Positions 21,179 to 33,393 of a DNA stretch of 64,000 bases are shown piece after piece. Source of the stretch: Cladochytrium replicatum (taxonomy: Eukaryota > Chytridiomycota > Chytridiomycetes > Cladochytriales > Cladochytriaceae); assembly GCA_025526935.1 (NCBI GenBank), contig JAHLKD010000125.1, positions 62,001 to 126,000 of the forward strand. Reading direction: 5' to 3'. The translations under genes were made by a program, and so were the position numbers. The notes below the pieces were generated by a model that saw nothing but the letters and a program-made list of their open reading frames with translations, was not told the DNA's origin and made no database searches. The stretch's first letter is position 1. Every line of letters starts with the position of its first letter.

Positions 21179-24100
21179 TTAATAACACCCACCTGGTGCC
21201 ACGATCCTGCCATTTGTTAATCCCAAGGGGGGAGTATCTTGAGCACGGACCCTTTCACACGGCATTGGATCGTGGTTCTCTGTATAAACTTGCGCAATTA
21301 CCCCCGTTGAGCCAGATGTATTCTTCTGTCCCAATGTGTCGTTGCTGTTCTTAGCATCACCAACGCGATCTTGGGCTAATGCATTTTCCTTCATTAATCC
21401 GGTCTTCTCACGGTTTGGAGAGTTAGGCAGGCTGGCGGACCGTGAGCGAGGAGGAGAATTTGAGCGAGAATTCGAGCTATGATCCTTTGGATTCTTCTCG
21501 ACGTACACAGACTTGATCTTCGGCACAAAGATGACAAGAACTGTCACAAAGTATGAGAGGAAGATCTCAATGTTTGATCTGAAGTAAGGATCAACCGGAC
21601 GTTAGTAAAAAACAATATCAAATTTTTTGAGTTTTCGAAGTACCCAATCAATTGGATCACATTGTTCCGTTGAGCGCTGCTCATCGACTGCAGCAAAATG
21701 TTAAAGATCTTCAGGAGGAACGCGTTGTAAGTAGAGTTTGCGACGAGTTGGCTCTCGTTGAAGTCGTCAGGTATCTTGCGGGTTTTGTACGCTAGCACGG
21801 CGCAACCGAGAAGAAACACGAATTCAAGTGCAGCAATAATAAAATCCCACGCGGATGTCTTGCATGTAGCAAAGATGCGGTCACCATCGACAGTTACATT
21901 GGTGGCGGACGGGTATTGGATGATGGTCCAAGCAGAGAGGTAGCAAGCCAGGATGAACATGATCACGGCAGTCTTCCAGTGAAGGTTCCGGTGGTACCAT
22001 GGCAGAATGGTTCCTCTGCTGTTGTTGAATATGAAATAAACGCGGAGATTCTTGGAGAGCAGCGTTCCATATACCTAAGCGAAGAAAACCATTTAGTCGA
22101 GATACGTTGTATATGTTTCCTCAAACACTGACCAACCAAAAGGCGATGTGATAGCTCCAGTTATAAACTTGGCAACCCGGTCTTGTCGAAACCCAGGGTC
22201 CCACCAGTGGTCCAACAAATCCAGAAGCCACGCCGAAAACAATGGTTGACACCGCATCGATCCCGCTTTGTTTGAAAATCTTTCGATTCTGGTGCGTAAA
22301 CAAAACATAGCCCAAAAATCCCAAAACTAGAACCGCGCATGTTGCAATTCCGAACAGCACGTACTGACCGAGAGCGAGCGGGTTTGTCCAGACGAGCATG
22401 CTGTCGAACGATATGGCGAGGTTAAACTCAGCTGTGTCGCATCGACTCGAAGCTGTGAAGATCCGAAGAATGTATGGCTTCAGAAGTGGATAGTTCGGCG
22501 TGGTGGCAGATGCTGAAGAATCTGACGAATATGGGACCTGAATGGTGAACCTGGTCGATCCAGGAACCGTTATAACGGGATCGTCCGAATAGGGATTCTG
22601 GTCATTCATCGAAGTTGTGCCGTTATCCATGGAAACATTCTTCCCTGTTGCACTGGATAGCAATGTCGCCAGAATTGTACGCCCTCCCTGTAGTGTCGCA
22701 GGAGCAGTTACGACAATACGTATCACCTTTCCCTGTGCCGGTGGTGTGAAAGTGTAGATAAAAGGGTCGGATCCGCACTTGATCAAGTAGTTTTGTTTCA
22801 TCGAGTCGTTTACAGTGAGTGGACTCGTAATGCTGCAATCCGCACCGGAATAACCTGGCCAGCAACGGCAAATGAGCTGGTCATAGTCACAGTCGCCCTG
22901 ATGACAACCATTTGCGCATTGTCCATCATTCGGTGGGATTGTCGAGCCGGTCGAAAAGATGGGAGGAAAATTCTGCTTGATTCCGGATTTGGGGTCCCAT
23001 TGCCCAAACGTTACGAATGTCCCATTCTGTCATTTTTGGGAGCGATCAATGGACTGTACAAAAGTTGGTTCAACATTTGAGTCCTCTCACCGGTAGCAGG
23101 TTCCACAGATCGACACCGATGGAAACGTCCCTTTCGCCTGTCGATGGGTCATAAGCAATCTTGCCTGAAACCCCATCAAACTTTTGTGCAAGCATGTGTG
23201 TAAGAACTGCCGTCCCATTTCTTTGCTGCCCCGATATCTTCGCCTTTGCGAGACCATAGGCAAGAGTAATCACAGCATCGTATGCCTGTAGACCGTCCGC
23301 GAACTGCGTGATCTGTGCGTAGGTGAGCCCTCTGTTAAGAGAAGCATCTTTGAAGGAACGGCCGGTGACTGTGGACGATGTCGGTGGATCTTGATTTGCA
23401 AGGATGTAGTTCTTATACCGCGTTGCGACCTGTGTATTTCTGGAATTTGAGGTGACGTATTGTTTTTTTTCCTTCAATGAGCATAGCTGAAAAGATAATA
23501 AACTTTCGAAAGCTTACGCTGGAGGCGTCCAGTATGTTGATATCATGCCAGAGAGAGCCGCGACCACTGCTGGATCGTTCGCCTTTGCGGCGTTGCTAGT
23601 TGCACCAACCCGAAGCGTCTGAAGCAATGCCCATGCCATCTGAAGCAATGTTCAGCTGCGACAAATTAGCATGAAGTGAAACGACATACTGTTCCCAGCC
23701 AAACATATGGTGCACCAACCATTCCAAGGTTGTTTGCTGCAAGCGCTATCCGATTGGCGTCGGCTAAGGAAACAAAGAGCGCGATGATGTTGAAGTGACG
23801 GGCTTTGATCCTGGCCAATATATCGGTTGCCGAGGAAAGATCGGAAAAATTGCGAGGGATCACTTCGGATGTCCCGATTGTAAGGTTCCTTGAGGCTGCG
23901 ATTGCGCGGAACCACATGGCAGATGTCAAACCATAATCTGTTTGTTGCAAAAATGAGTAAACGGATGTTGTTTGATAGGGAAATATGTCACACCTGAATC
24001 GTCCTGAATGACAGCAAGCTTGGATGAATCGTATTTAGCACCTAGCTTATTTTAGAGAAAACAAGTTCTAATAATTCACCTGTTTCCACTTCTGCATGTT

Positions 24101-24796
24101 TGCAAAGTCACACAGGGCCGTGAAGAACACTGTGTCGGAAACAACGGTCCTCATAAACCAGGGGTACTGGCTCTTATCCGCCAAGTCTGCGCTCCCCACA
24201 CTCCAGCTAATTAATGGCCGCTGGGCGTAAGCAAAAAGTGGCTAAACTCAGGAATCAGTGGATGTTTCAACATGAATGCATAGTAAATCTTTCATACCTG
24301 GATGACCTTGGTGGTCTGAGAACACGTAGCACCTATGATGCTTGTGATGTTTGGCGTATCCCTCAACAGGGCAACGGCTTCGTCAATGCTTTGACCATCA
24401 TCGTAGCACCAGTCACGTCTGTGTTGTATTTCGAAGCTGTCTGTTGCGGGATCGAGCATCGTCCAAATGCTGAAACAATCCAGGAGTGATGTTCGTCAAA
24501 GTCAATCCAAAGATGATTTTTTATCATACTCGTCCCAGAATCCATCCGAAGGGTTGTTAAGTTGTTCCACGGCCACGTTCATGCTGTTTTCAAGTTGGCA
24601 ACAGTAAGTTTCGACTGCGTGCTAACGTTTGGCATACTTACTGAAATCGAGCTACCTGGGACTTCGTACTTGTACTTATCAGAGACCCGATGACAAACTT
24701 GTCTGCACTGGTCCTCACTATGAGCAAACTCAGGACAAACGATAAGCTGAGCCAACAACAAAGGTTTGGAACTTGATAACTAATGTATGGCGGCAT
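21179..24796 (-). CDS. Class C G-protein-coupled receptor, GABA-B-like, with Venus-flytrap and EGF-like modules
   Basis: Many small exons on the minus strand. The N-terminus has a signal-like segment (LCCWLSLSFVLSLLIV). The ligand-binding region reads RDWCYDDGQSIDEAVALL, NITSIIGATCSQTTKVIQ, then the second lobe DYGLTSAMWFRAIAASRN and ITQFADGLQAYDAVITLAYG, typical of periplasmic-binding-type receptor domains. An EGF-like knot follows (CANGCHQGDCDYD with CRCWPGYSGADC). The 7-helix region begins near 22420 (LGQYVLFGIATCAVLVLGF) and includes LSKNLRVYFIFN and TRKIPDDFNESQ, both class C hallmarks. A Ser-rich cytoplasmic tail ends it. The exact start and several splice sites are uncertain; 24796 is the ATG nearest the signal segment. 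Probable role: amino-acid or small-molecule sensing at the cell surface. Confidence 0.8.
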
Positions 24797-25085
24797 GTTT
24801 TCATTAGATGTACTTCTGGTATCAGTCATTTGAAGGTATGAACCATATGCCTGATTGGCGAACAAAGCTGCTTTTGACAAATTTGGCAGTAGAACAAAGA
24901 TTGCCTTAAAAGGAAGCTGAATGTGAATCAGTTAAGAAAGGGCGATAGATAAGATTGTCCGTAAAAAGAACTAGAGCGAAATAAAAAAAAGCGCCAGTTG
25001 TTGCAGAACTAATAATGCTTGAAAAGTAAAAGCCCCACATGGGCACGGATAGAAATCTCAATAGCGGCACAGAGAGCGTCCAGAT

Positions 25086-26174
25086 TTAACGATATCTCAC
25101 AGAGCTCGACCAGCGATCTTCGGAGGATACCTCTCGGTTTGTTTGGCGTGTACCTGTCTGATTTTGCCATGATGGATCAAACCCCAACGTACGTCTCTGG
25201 TGCTGTCGTTTTACGTTATCAACAATCGGTTGAGAATACGACGCATCTCTGACGCTTTGCCAGTACGGGCGGCTTGAGGATGTATTTGCAAAGACTCCAA
25301 GACGAACATCCTGAGAGCTTGACGTCCGCAAATGGCTTTGTTTGTTCTGCAAGTATCCATGACTAAAGGCTCTTGGATATTCCTGATCATTTCCGATTAT
25401 GCGCTGCTTCTGCGTTCTCTGTGTTGATTCGGGGCAACCAAAAATTCTTCTGGTTGCTGGGTCGTTTGATGTGAACCCTTGTGCCTGGGTTGTCATCTTC
25501 TCTTTAGCACCATCCGGAGTCAATCTGTGGCCATTTGACCTCCAGGTTTGGCTGCTTCGGTAACTTCGATATTCACTTTGCGCGTTTTCGTATGTTTTCA
25601 GACGCTCCCTCAAAGTCCTCGCCTCACGCTCCGCTTCAACTCTTTTCCCTCTTTCAATCTCAAGTTCTTCACGAGCCAGCTCGAGTTCAATACGCAGTGC
25701 GTCCGCCTTGCCTTCCGCTTTTGATGCTGCCGCTTCCAGTTTCGAGATGAGTGCCTGAAAAGCGGTTGCTGCTGCTCGAGAACCAAAATCAGCCTTTGTA
25801 TTAGGAGCTGGATGGAGAACTGATTCCGGAGTTGGGCAGCGTTGAAGATCGAGGAATGCTAGAGATTTGCGATGTTTGCCAACAGTTGGGGAATTAGTCT
25901 CGGCTACGCGTTGAGGGCTGTGATGGTCGGGGTCAAGGAGTGAGGTGTGCTGAGAGGGTCTTCCGTAGCTGAGTTTGGCGGGCGAAAGTGTATCGAGGTC
26001 GTTGAGCAGCTGGTCGATTTGAGTTCGCAGGTGTGAAGGATTTCTGTTAGCGAAAGCCTCTGGTCTCCGTTGATACGATGATGCCGACTGCCTCCTCACA
26101 GGTGCCAAGGGCCACGTAAAGGTGCATCTCAGACTCAGGTCTGGCGATCCCTCTCCGTTTGCGCGGTGTTCCAT
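25086..26174 (-). CDS. Coiled-coil protein of unknown function
   Basis: An uninterrupted frame of 362 residues from the ATG at 26174; the frame is open further upstream but without ATG. Residues about 140-210 form a strong predicted coiled coil (FQALISKLEAAASKAEGKAD, then LELAREELEIERGKRVEAER), flanked by disordered Ser/Arg-rich arms. Short N-terminal helix HLRTQIDQLLNDLDTLS may also coil. No domain recognised; a cytoskeletal, centrosomal or septin-linked role is possible but only from composition. Divergent from the secreted-protein gene, with a 262-base shared intergenic region. Confidence 0.7.
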   Translation of the reverse strand: MEHRANGEGSPDLSLRCTFTWPLAPVRRQSASSYQRRPEAFANRNPSHLRTQIDQLLNDLDTLSPAKLSYGRPSQHTSLLDPDHHSPQRVAETNSPTVGKHRKSLAFLDLQRCPTPESVLHPAPNTKADFGSRAAATAFQALISKLEAAASKAEGKADALRIELELAREELEIERGKRVEAEREARTLRERLKTYENAQSEYRSYRSSQTWRSNGHRLTPDGAKEKMTTQAQGFTSNDPATRRIFGCPESTQRTQKQRIIGNDQEYPRAFSHGYLQNKQSHLRTSSSQDVRLGVFANTSSSRPYWQSVRDASYSQPIVDNVKRQHQRRTLGFDPSWQNQTGTRQTNREVSSEDRWSSSVRYR

Positions 26175-26436
26175 CGCAATGACGACTGGAACCGGAACGA
26201 CAAATTTGTTCGTTTTTATCAAAATCTAGTTGTGAATCCTAAGAGCAATTCAACGATTCAAGAATAGCAGTGTATGTTAATCAATCAAGTGAAATCCAAA
26301 TCCAATTATGGAACAGAACATCAAACTATCATCATGGGAAATCAAAGAAAGCTTGGATCACCCCTGCTCTTCTCATACGTATAAGTATCTCCTCCCTGTC
26401 TCTGTTCTGAGGTCCTATTAGGAGCGGAAAGCAGGA

Positions 26437-27359
26437 ATGAACGGTGCTGCACTCCTGGGGTTTCTTCTGCTCTCGGCAATCTCCCTTCAATCTGTGTCTG
26501 GTCAGGATCTGTATTACAATCAAGTGAACCTGTAAGTGAAAGAACGAAGTTGCTTTCATTCTAATTGAAACATTACTTGGATCGAACTCGCAACAGTTAT
26601 CCTCCGGATTCACCATGTGGGACATCCCCGGTCATCGTCACAGCTATACGCAACATGTGGGGACAGTCGGAATGCGACGGCTTGGCAGCCATTCAAAAGA
26701 GTTGCACCAACGTTGCTGCAAACACCGCTTTTCCATACTCTACAACGGCGTGCGTGAAAGTCAATGAGGCCAACCCCGGGACATACTACTCTGCCGCAGG
26801 AACGCTCCGTGATTATGTTGTCCAGTTGGAATACAGAACCTCTTCAAACTGCACTGGCACTCCGTTCTCGCTGATAGCGGCCGCGGCAGACGATCTATGC
26901 CATTCACTCACACCCAACTTTCCAGCTGCAGACTCGAAGGGAGGATATGTGAAAGCAAACTGCAACGGTGAGACGCCGTACTGGAAGGTGTGCAACGATG
27001 CAGCGTGCACAGATTGCACTACAACCTACGCGGTCTCTAACCAAGTGAGCATAAGGAGTAGTGCATCCCACTCAAAATGAAAATCTAATTGTATCATTAT
27101 TTCGTGTTTGTGATAGGAGTGCACCATCGGCGGCGCCAGTGTGTCGAACAAAGTGATTTGCATCCGAGCAGCTGCTGCAACATCTCCCCAGACTTCTACT
27201 ACAACAGTTGCAGCTGCGTCTCAACCAAGCGTAGACTTTTCTAGGACGAGTGCCGGCGACAGAGGGTACAGGAGCTTGGCCAAGGGAACTTTGTTCATGT
27301 CATGGGCGTGCATCTTGTCTGGATCGCTGCTATCAGGGGGCTTTATCATCCTTGGATGA
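26437..27359 (+). CDS. Secreted Cys-rich protein, probably GPI-anchored
   Basis: Three exons (26437-26531, 26597-27044, 27117-27359) give 261 residues. A clear signal peptide (LLGFLLLSAISLQSVSG) starts the protein. The mature part has about a dozen cysteines, several in close pairs (CNGETPYWKVCNDAACTDC), suggesting a disulfide-bonded extracellular fold. A Thr/Ser-rich stalk follows (TSPQTSTTTVAAASQPS). The extreme C-terminus is hydrophobic (WACILSGSLLSGGFIILG), as in GPI-anchored fungal surface proteins. Family not recognised. Likely at the cell surface or wall. Confidence 0.75.
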
Positions 27360-27695
27360 GCCAAGAGATTTGATCAGCATTTTGAACACTGTTCACGTTG
27401 TTTTTAGCTATTTAACAGATCCTGTTCGGAAAAACGAGCATCAGAAGTTATATTATCATCATTTCAGTAAGAATGACTCGCGAGCATGTTTACCCCAAAA
27501 CATCTTGGGTTCCTTAAAGCGCAAGAGTCCGAAAGTTGTTGGACACATACAGGTGGAAAAGGAGGTTACTATTACAAAACATCAAATACAGGCTTTGGAT
27601 GGCCGATCAGTTCCGTGACAACTTTGATTGGAACAAAATATATGGAATTAATATGGCGTTATTTAAGGGCATTTAATGAACGATCCTCCACTACC

Positions 27696-29898
27696 ATGAC
27701 AACTCCAACCGAGGCAACTGACCAAGGCGGCAAAACTCGGGGAAGTTGGGGTCTTCCTTTGAGACTGGCCATCATAGCGCTGGTGGTTTTCAAGTAAGCC
27801 TTGAAATAAGTTGACAAATGCACAGCAGTCATTGATAGGTGTTCATACAAAGCATCGCAACTGTATCCATTGCCGTGATTGTGATCTCTTACTCTTCATC
27901 GCTGAGTTCCAACCGGGATGCCATTACACAAGGTACAGGGCTTATCGAAGGAGCAAGTGAGTTTTGATCGTTGCCCGGAAACAATGCAGGGACAGCAAAT
28001 ATCATCACGCTGGTTAAGGGACGTCAGAGCGATTCATCAAACCAAGTGACAATGTTTTTGGGTGAGGAGGCCAGTGGCTCAAGTTCTTGATAAGAAACGA
28101 ATGACTTCTGCCCCCAAAAACAGAGTCTCAGCTGGACAAGGTGGATGCTGTGATCAACGCTACAAACACTCAGATTCTGCAGAGAAAGGTCAACGTAACC
28201 GACTTTGAGTAAGAAATATTGATTCTCATGAAAGAAGGTTAAAATCTGTTCAGTGCAATGGCACCTATGATGATCTCCAACCTCCGTGCCATTCGCCCGA
28301 CTATCATGTTCCACCTGATATTCAATAACAGGACCAACGAGGTCATAGGAACTGGGTCCATATACGAGAACTTCTCGAGCCCTGGTAATTGGAAACTGCT
28401 ACAGTAACTTTCAAATTTTGATGAGCTGTTTTTGTAGATCCGACACAGTACATCTACATGTACCTTATCCAGAAGAACAAAACCTGTGCGAGATTTTGTC
28501 CAAGCGTCACGACGAACGGGAGCGTCCACCTGTACTTTGTATCCGAGGATGATCGGGACTCACTCTCGATCGGAGGGATGCAAACCAAAGTAAAAGACCA
28601 AAAGCTGGAGATTGAATCGAGCAGTAATCTGATCTGACCATATTTTGTTGCGTAAGACCGCACCAAACATCCAGTTCTGGAAGCGGGCGTGGTACCAAGA
28701 CGTCTACAACCTTCCCGTGTTTTCGCTCCACTACACCGATGCAACGATCGGGCTGACGACAAGCGCGTTCCCGAGACTGATCATCCAGTACGCTGCGTTC
28801 CCCGTGTTCGATGCGGACGGGAACTCGGTAGCTGCGGGGTTCGTGGCGATGTCGTTGTTCAACTTTGCAAAGATGCTGGATCAAGTCAAGACCCGCGCGA
28901 CAAAGAACAGTGTGTTTTATATCATGGCGCCGACTGGACAGGTGCTAGGGATGTCTGGATTGAATCAGACGAGTTATTATCAGCAATCTGTAAGCAAAAG
29001 ATCTTTTGAAAGATTACTAATAAAAGTGTATTTTGTTATTTAGCCACTTATCCATCAGATTTCGGATGGCTCGTACACGGTCAAAACTATCTGGGACTTT
29101 CCGTATGCGGACTACCCCCTCGTCAATGTTTCGGCTTCCAACATTCTAAAGTACTCCGGAAACGACCTGTACTCAGACTTCGCAGACACACAGTTCCAGG
29201 ACGGGGAGTACTTTTACCAAGTGACGAGCTACAGGCGCAAGAACTACAAATGGATCATTGTGAGCGGTGCGCCTGCGAATGATTACTTGTCCGACACGCT
29301 TGTGTTGCAATCGCGTCTGGCGGTCCAACTTAACGACACCAACCGAAATGTGATTATCATTGGTGAGCAAGGCAAACTTTGAAACATCTGTCCTTGTTTT
29401 GAATGTGAAAGTTCGTCATGAATGAATTCTCTGGGAAAACAAGCGGTCTCGATTGTTGTTGCAATGGTTTTGGTCTCTGCGCTTCTTACCGAATTCTGGA
29501 TGATTGCACCGATCAACAGAATGCTCTCCGTAATTGACAAAGGTGAATTGATTATTCACGACATAAAATGTTTCTTTTTTGACTCGCCAGTCTGTAATTT
29601 TCAAGCGAAACGATTTGACTTTGGAGCAGTGCGAGATCCCACGTTTGCCAAAGGACGGTTCTCGGGGATCGCAGAGTTTCAAAATATACAGCAGCAGTTC
29701 ATGGATATGTTGCGTATTTTTGCAGAGTCTCTCAAGGGTAAGTGGCAGGAATATAAATTTTGCGAAGAGCTGGAGAGCTAACATTGTTTGTGGCATGAAG
29801 CAAACAAGTTTTTGCAAGGGACTGGCCAAGGGACGGTTTCAAGCCAGCGCGGCGGTGTCACTATTTCCTCTTCGCTACCCAGGGGCAGCACGACATGA
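27696..29898 (+). CDS. dCache-type membrane sensor protein with no output domain
   Basis: About ten exons keep one frame. The N-terminus has a membrane segment rebuilt over an intron (LAIIALVVF/NIATVSIAVIVIS). A large extracellular domain has double-Cache character (MAPMMISNLRAIRPTIMFHL, FSLHYTDATIGLTTSAF, AAFPVFDADGNSV, YKWIIVSGAPANDYL). A second helix follows (AVSIVVAMVLVSALLTEFWM), then a HAMP-like linker and RFDFGAVRDP...IQQQFMDMLRIFAESLK. The protein stops 30 residues later in a Gly/Ser-rich tail, with no kinase, cyclase or phosphatase domain. Three splice choices are needed to avoid stops: acceptors at about 27855 and 29441, and a donor at about 28060. A paralogue with the same architecture lies at 47738-50129. 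Confidence 0.7.
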
Positions 29899-30048
29899 GC
29901 AGATGAGATGTTTTATAAATCTATAAATTAGTTCACTCGGCACTCAATTCGTTTTCCATCGGCGATAATACCGCTAAACTGATAGCCCCACGCAGCCGCA
30001 TACTGAAAAGTATTCTACGAATGGTGACAAAAAAAATGAATCATATGT

Positions 30049-32147
30049 TCACAAACCACAGCTGAGCATCTCAACGTTCTGGTCTCCGGTGCCTTCACCC
30101 AGAGCTTGTTGCTCCCCTTCATTCAACTTCTCACTGAGCCTAACACTCCAAGATTTGGACATTAATGAACCAGTCTAAGTCAAAATCGTGGTATGAGCGA
30201 GCAAAAATAGAATGAAGCATTCAAGTTTACCTTTGAAACATCATCGTAGTCTTGTGTGGTTACTATAGCTGATCCTCCTTCAGAAGCGTTCATAGCTTGA
30301 ACACTGGTTGGTGATCCCACAGACGAAGCGAGCCGCATCACAAGCTCTCCGATGGTCGGCGGCCCCACCGAATTGGCTTTCGGTCCGCTAATGGCCGGCG
30401 GAATGACTGCTGACTCACGAAGCTGATCCGTTGATCTCTTGGTGTTTGCAGCTGCTTGCATCACCAGATCCCCGATGCTGATTCCGGAAAATTTGCCATT
30501 ACAAGTTTTGAGGACGTGTCCATCGGAATGAGGATTGGAGCATGAACAATCTGGAACGATTTGTCCGTTGCTGCTGGTAGCTCTTTCACGGTTTAGCGGC
30601 AAGTCGGTTGCAGAAGGAGAACTGCTCTTGATTATTGAGTTGAACACGTCTGAGGCGGATGCATGTGCGGCCAACGGAACTCGCTCGTACGGAATAGTCT
30701 GTGAGGCACTCCCGGAAGTTGTATCAAAGAGCGCTGCTGAAGCGGACTCAGAGTGGGAACTCGACTCGTTTTTGCGTTGGTGACTTGCCGTCGCAGCGAC
30801 AGAAGTTGGAGCAGAATGATGAGATATCGGAAACAAGCCAACGCTTGCTCTGGGATTAGATGATCATGCAAATCAAAACAAACTGGTTGTTCCTCTCATA
30901 CCCTTTAAAGTTTGTGCGTTTTGAAGAAATGGAAATAGCATCATCTCTGCTTGCCTTTCTTTTCTCACCCCGACGCGATGTGACTTCAATTGACGGGTTT
31001 GCCAAAAGTTCGCTATCGAAGCGGTCTCGTTCTTCCTTGGCTAGCCGTTGAAATTTCTAAAAAGGAGCGGAACAGTTAACTGGCGGTGATAGACTATGGT
31101 GTTAATATGAGAAAATTACGCTCTTTTCTGAGTCAGGCAGTGCCTTCCAGGACGGGCCAATAAGTCGCATTCGTTCTGCAAGGGACAAAGTGGGATTCTT
31201 CGCGGCAATCTCACGACTTTCAGAAAGAGAGAGAAGGTGAGAAAGAGTCATGAATGCAAGGCAGCTCAAATACAAACACATACTGCGCGTGAGACGTGTA
31301 GAATGCATATGCGGATCTTGGCTTTTTGATTGAGCGGGCTGCAAGTCCAGATCCGAAGTGTACGATACTCGGAGCGACGGGCGCATTTGAGATATCCGGG
31401 ACGGCGGCAATGGTGTGATCGTGGTTCTTATCGGAGAATGGAGCAATCTCTGTGTGCTGTTGCAGTGGGGGAGCATGGCTGAACTTGGCTTCTACTATTT
31501 CAAGCCGACTCATCCGTTGATATTTCTTTCAAGTTCGTTCCATTGAACATTGAGGGTCGCAATTTTGAGTACGTACCACTTTATCCGCTGCTGACATCGT
31601 TTTCCATCGGTCAGTGAGAATCTTCTTAATGTCTCGAACTAAAAGTTCGGGATGCTCTTTCTTAAGTTGATGCCTCAAAGTTTTAGACTGTGAGCGATCA
31701 ATGATTTCTGAATTGGAACAGCATTGTGTACTTCATTTCCTCCATGAAAAATTTGAATGGTTCCGTAGGTTTTGGGTTAACACGAGCTGAGCCGAGCGAA
31801 AAAGAATCATAAGAGTCGCTACTTTGAACTTCATTTTGATGGTTTTGGGCATAATGATGCGCAACATCTGTCATGAGGTCATGCGGGATGGTTGGCACGA
31901 CCCATTTTTCGCGTCCGGGAGGGCTTGTGGTAGTTGAAGAGACGCTGATTCTCGATGAAGGGACCGAGTAATGGTCGTCGTCTTGCCGTGGCATGGCGAC
32001 GTGAGAGGGCGGTGAGATGTCCCATGTCTCGTTGGAGTTTCCTGGAACGCCGTTGGGATTCAAGATCCGTAAAGCCTGTGGACGTCCAAGATAGCGATCT
32101 CCAGTTCTAGACGCTTCGTTTTTCTGTGATGCGGAGAGACGATTCAT
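30049..32147 (-). CDS. Protein with two HMG boxes and a disordered tail
   Basis: Starts at the ATG at 32147. Box 1 is assembled over an intron as PTEPFKFFMEEMK/HQLKKEHPELL, then RDIKKILTDRWKTMSAADK. Box 2 is IKKPRSAYAFYTSHAQ/SREIAAKNPTLSLA, then RLIGPSWKALPDSEKS. After the boxes come about 220 residues of Ser/Ala-rich disorder with two similar motifs (SIGDLVMQAAANT and TIGELVMRLASSV), a small internal repeat. HMG boxes bend DNA without strict sequence choice, so a chromatin or transcription role is likely. The last exon (30049 to about 30180) is inferred from a well-formed 56-base intron and has lower confidence. Neighbour SNF7 is on the same strand upstream. Confidence 0.75.
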
Positions 32148-32336
32148 GTCGATGGGGTGGTGGATCTGAAATTGCCTTTTTTGGAATGTAGTTAACTACT
32201 TGCACGAAATCGTTTTGCGTGGATCATGGCAAGAACGACTCATAAAGCTGTGCCCTTTTCAAGCCCCTCCAGTGGATTCAGGCACTTTGGACATCTAATA
32301 GTAATACAACACACAACAATCGACAGCAAAGCGTTA

Positions 32337-33191
32337 TTAAATAGCCATGCTTGCACGTAACTCTGCAAGCTCCTTATCCTCATCATCTTCTGCAACCATT
32401 AGCTGTCGTGCGGGTCTGGGTGGTTGTGCGATTGCTGGGATTGTTTCTGGGGTGCCAATAAGCAAAAAAGTCAATGTACAGAAATTTAATGCTCACCTGG
32501 CGTTGATAAGGGTGCGTCTGGGAGTGTGTCTCCAAATGGAATGTCGAGGAGTTTTGCATCGAGTTCCTCCTGCTCCAACTCCTCCAATTCTGCCAACAGT
32601 TCATCGTCGTCCATCATTGGATCTCCTAGCGCGCCGATGGGCTGGGATATAGCGGTCGAGAGTTCATTGGCAAGGTCCATCTGCTCTCGAATGTCGTCCA
32701 TTGTCTGATCGACTTTATCAATGTTTCTACGGAACGGTGATTAGTCTGTAAGGAGCTAGTGTACAGCGCAACGTCCACGTACAAGGATCCGTGTATGTTT
32801 TTCATAGCTGAGGCGCCCTGCCGCATTGCATCCATAGTCTCTTTCATGACTGTTGACGATTCGAGAGCCATGACTTGTGTCTCGAGCGTCAACTTTGAGT
32901 TTCCAATCTTGTCCACCATGTCTTCATACATTCTCTTTCGCTTCAGCGCCAGAATCGCCGCTGATGATCAGATTCAGAGAACTATAGAAACATATGTCCA
33001 TCTGTCTATGATGTACCTCGTTTGTTCTTTGAAGCGTTTGCCTTGGCTGTCCTCAGTTCCTGGTCCACCTTCGCCAGCAGGTACTTTTCCCTCTTGTCGA
33101 GGGTGTCGAGACTCTCTCTCAGTCGCATGATAGCCTCGTTGGGGTTTGCCTTCGCCTTCCCCGCCCGTCCGAACAGACTCTGGATGTTCAT
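32337..33191 (-). CDS. SNF7: ESCRT-III subunit Snf7/Vps32 (CHMP4)
   Basis: Snf7 is the main filament-forming ESCRT-III protein, acting in endosomal budding, membrane scission and repair. Four exons give about 220 residues beginning MNIQSLFGRAGK at 33191. The basic helical hairpin reads NPNEAIMRLRESLDTLDKRE, then AILALKRKRMYEDMV across intron 1. The acidic C-terminal half (MMDDDELLAELEELEQEEL) and the final helix DDEDKELAELRASMAI, a MIM-type Vps4-binding segment, are as in the family. Length and organisation match Snf7. It is divergent from the TPR-hydrolase gene, with about 200 bases between the start codons. Confidence 0.93.
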
Positions 33192-33393
33192 CTCAATAAT
33201 GGAATGGTGATGGGCAGTGGCTTGTGGTGAGACTTCAAATTTTGAGATTTGGCACTCGATTCCAACACCAGGAACGTATTGTTGCACCTGCTGTATTCAT
33301 CAGTAGTGCAAGGCTGAAACGCTGTTTCGCTGCTTCGCTACTCTGTATCGCTCAATCGCTAATACTAATACTCCACTCTGCAATCGAACAAGC

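Noticed and set aside
27790-27860. Stop codon at the end of the first dCache exon
   Set aside because: Using donor AA|GTAAGC and acceptor CAAAG|C at about 27855 joins the helix halves in frame, so the stop is intronic.
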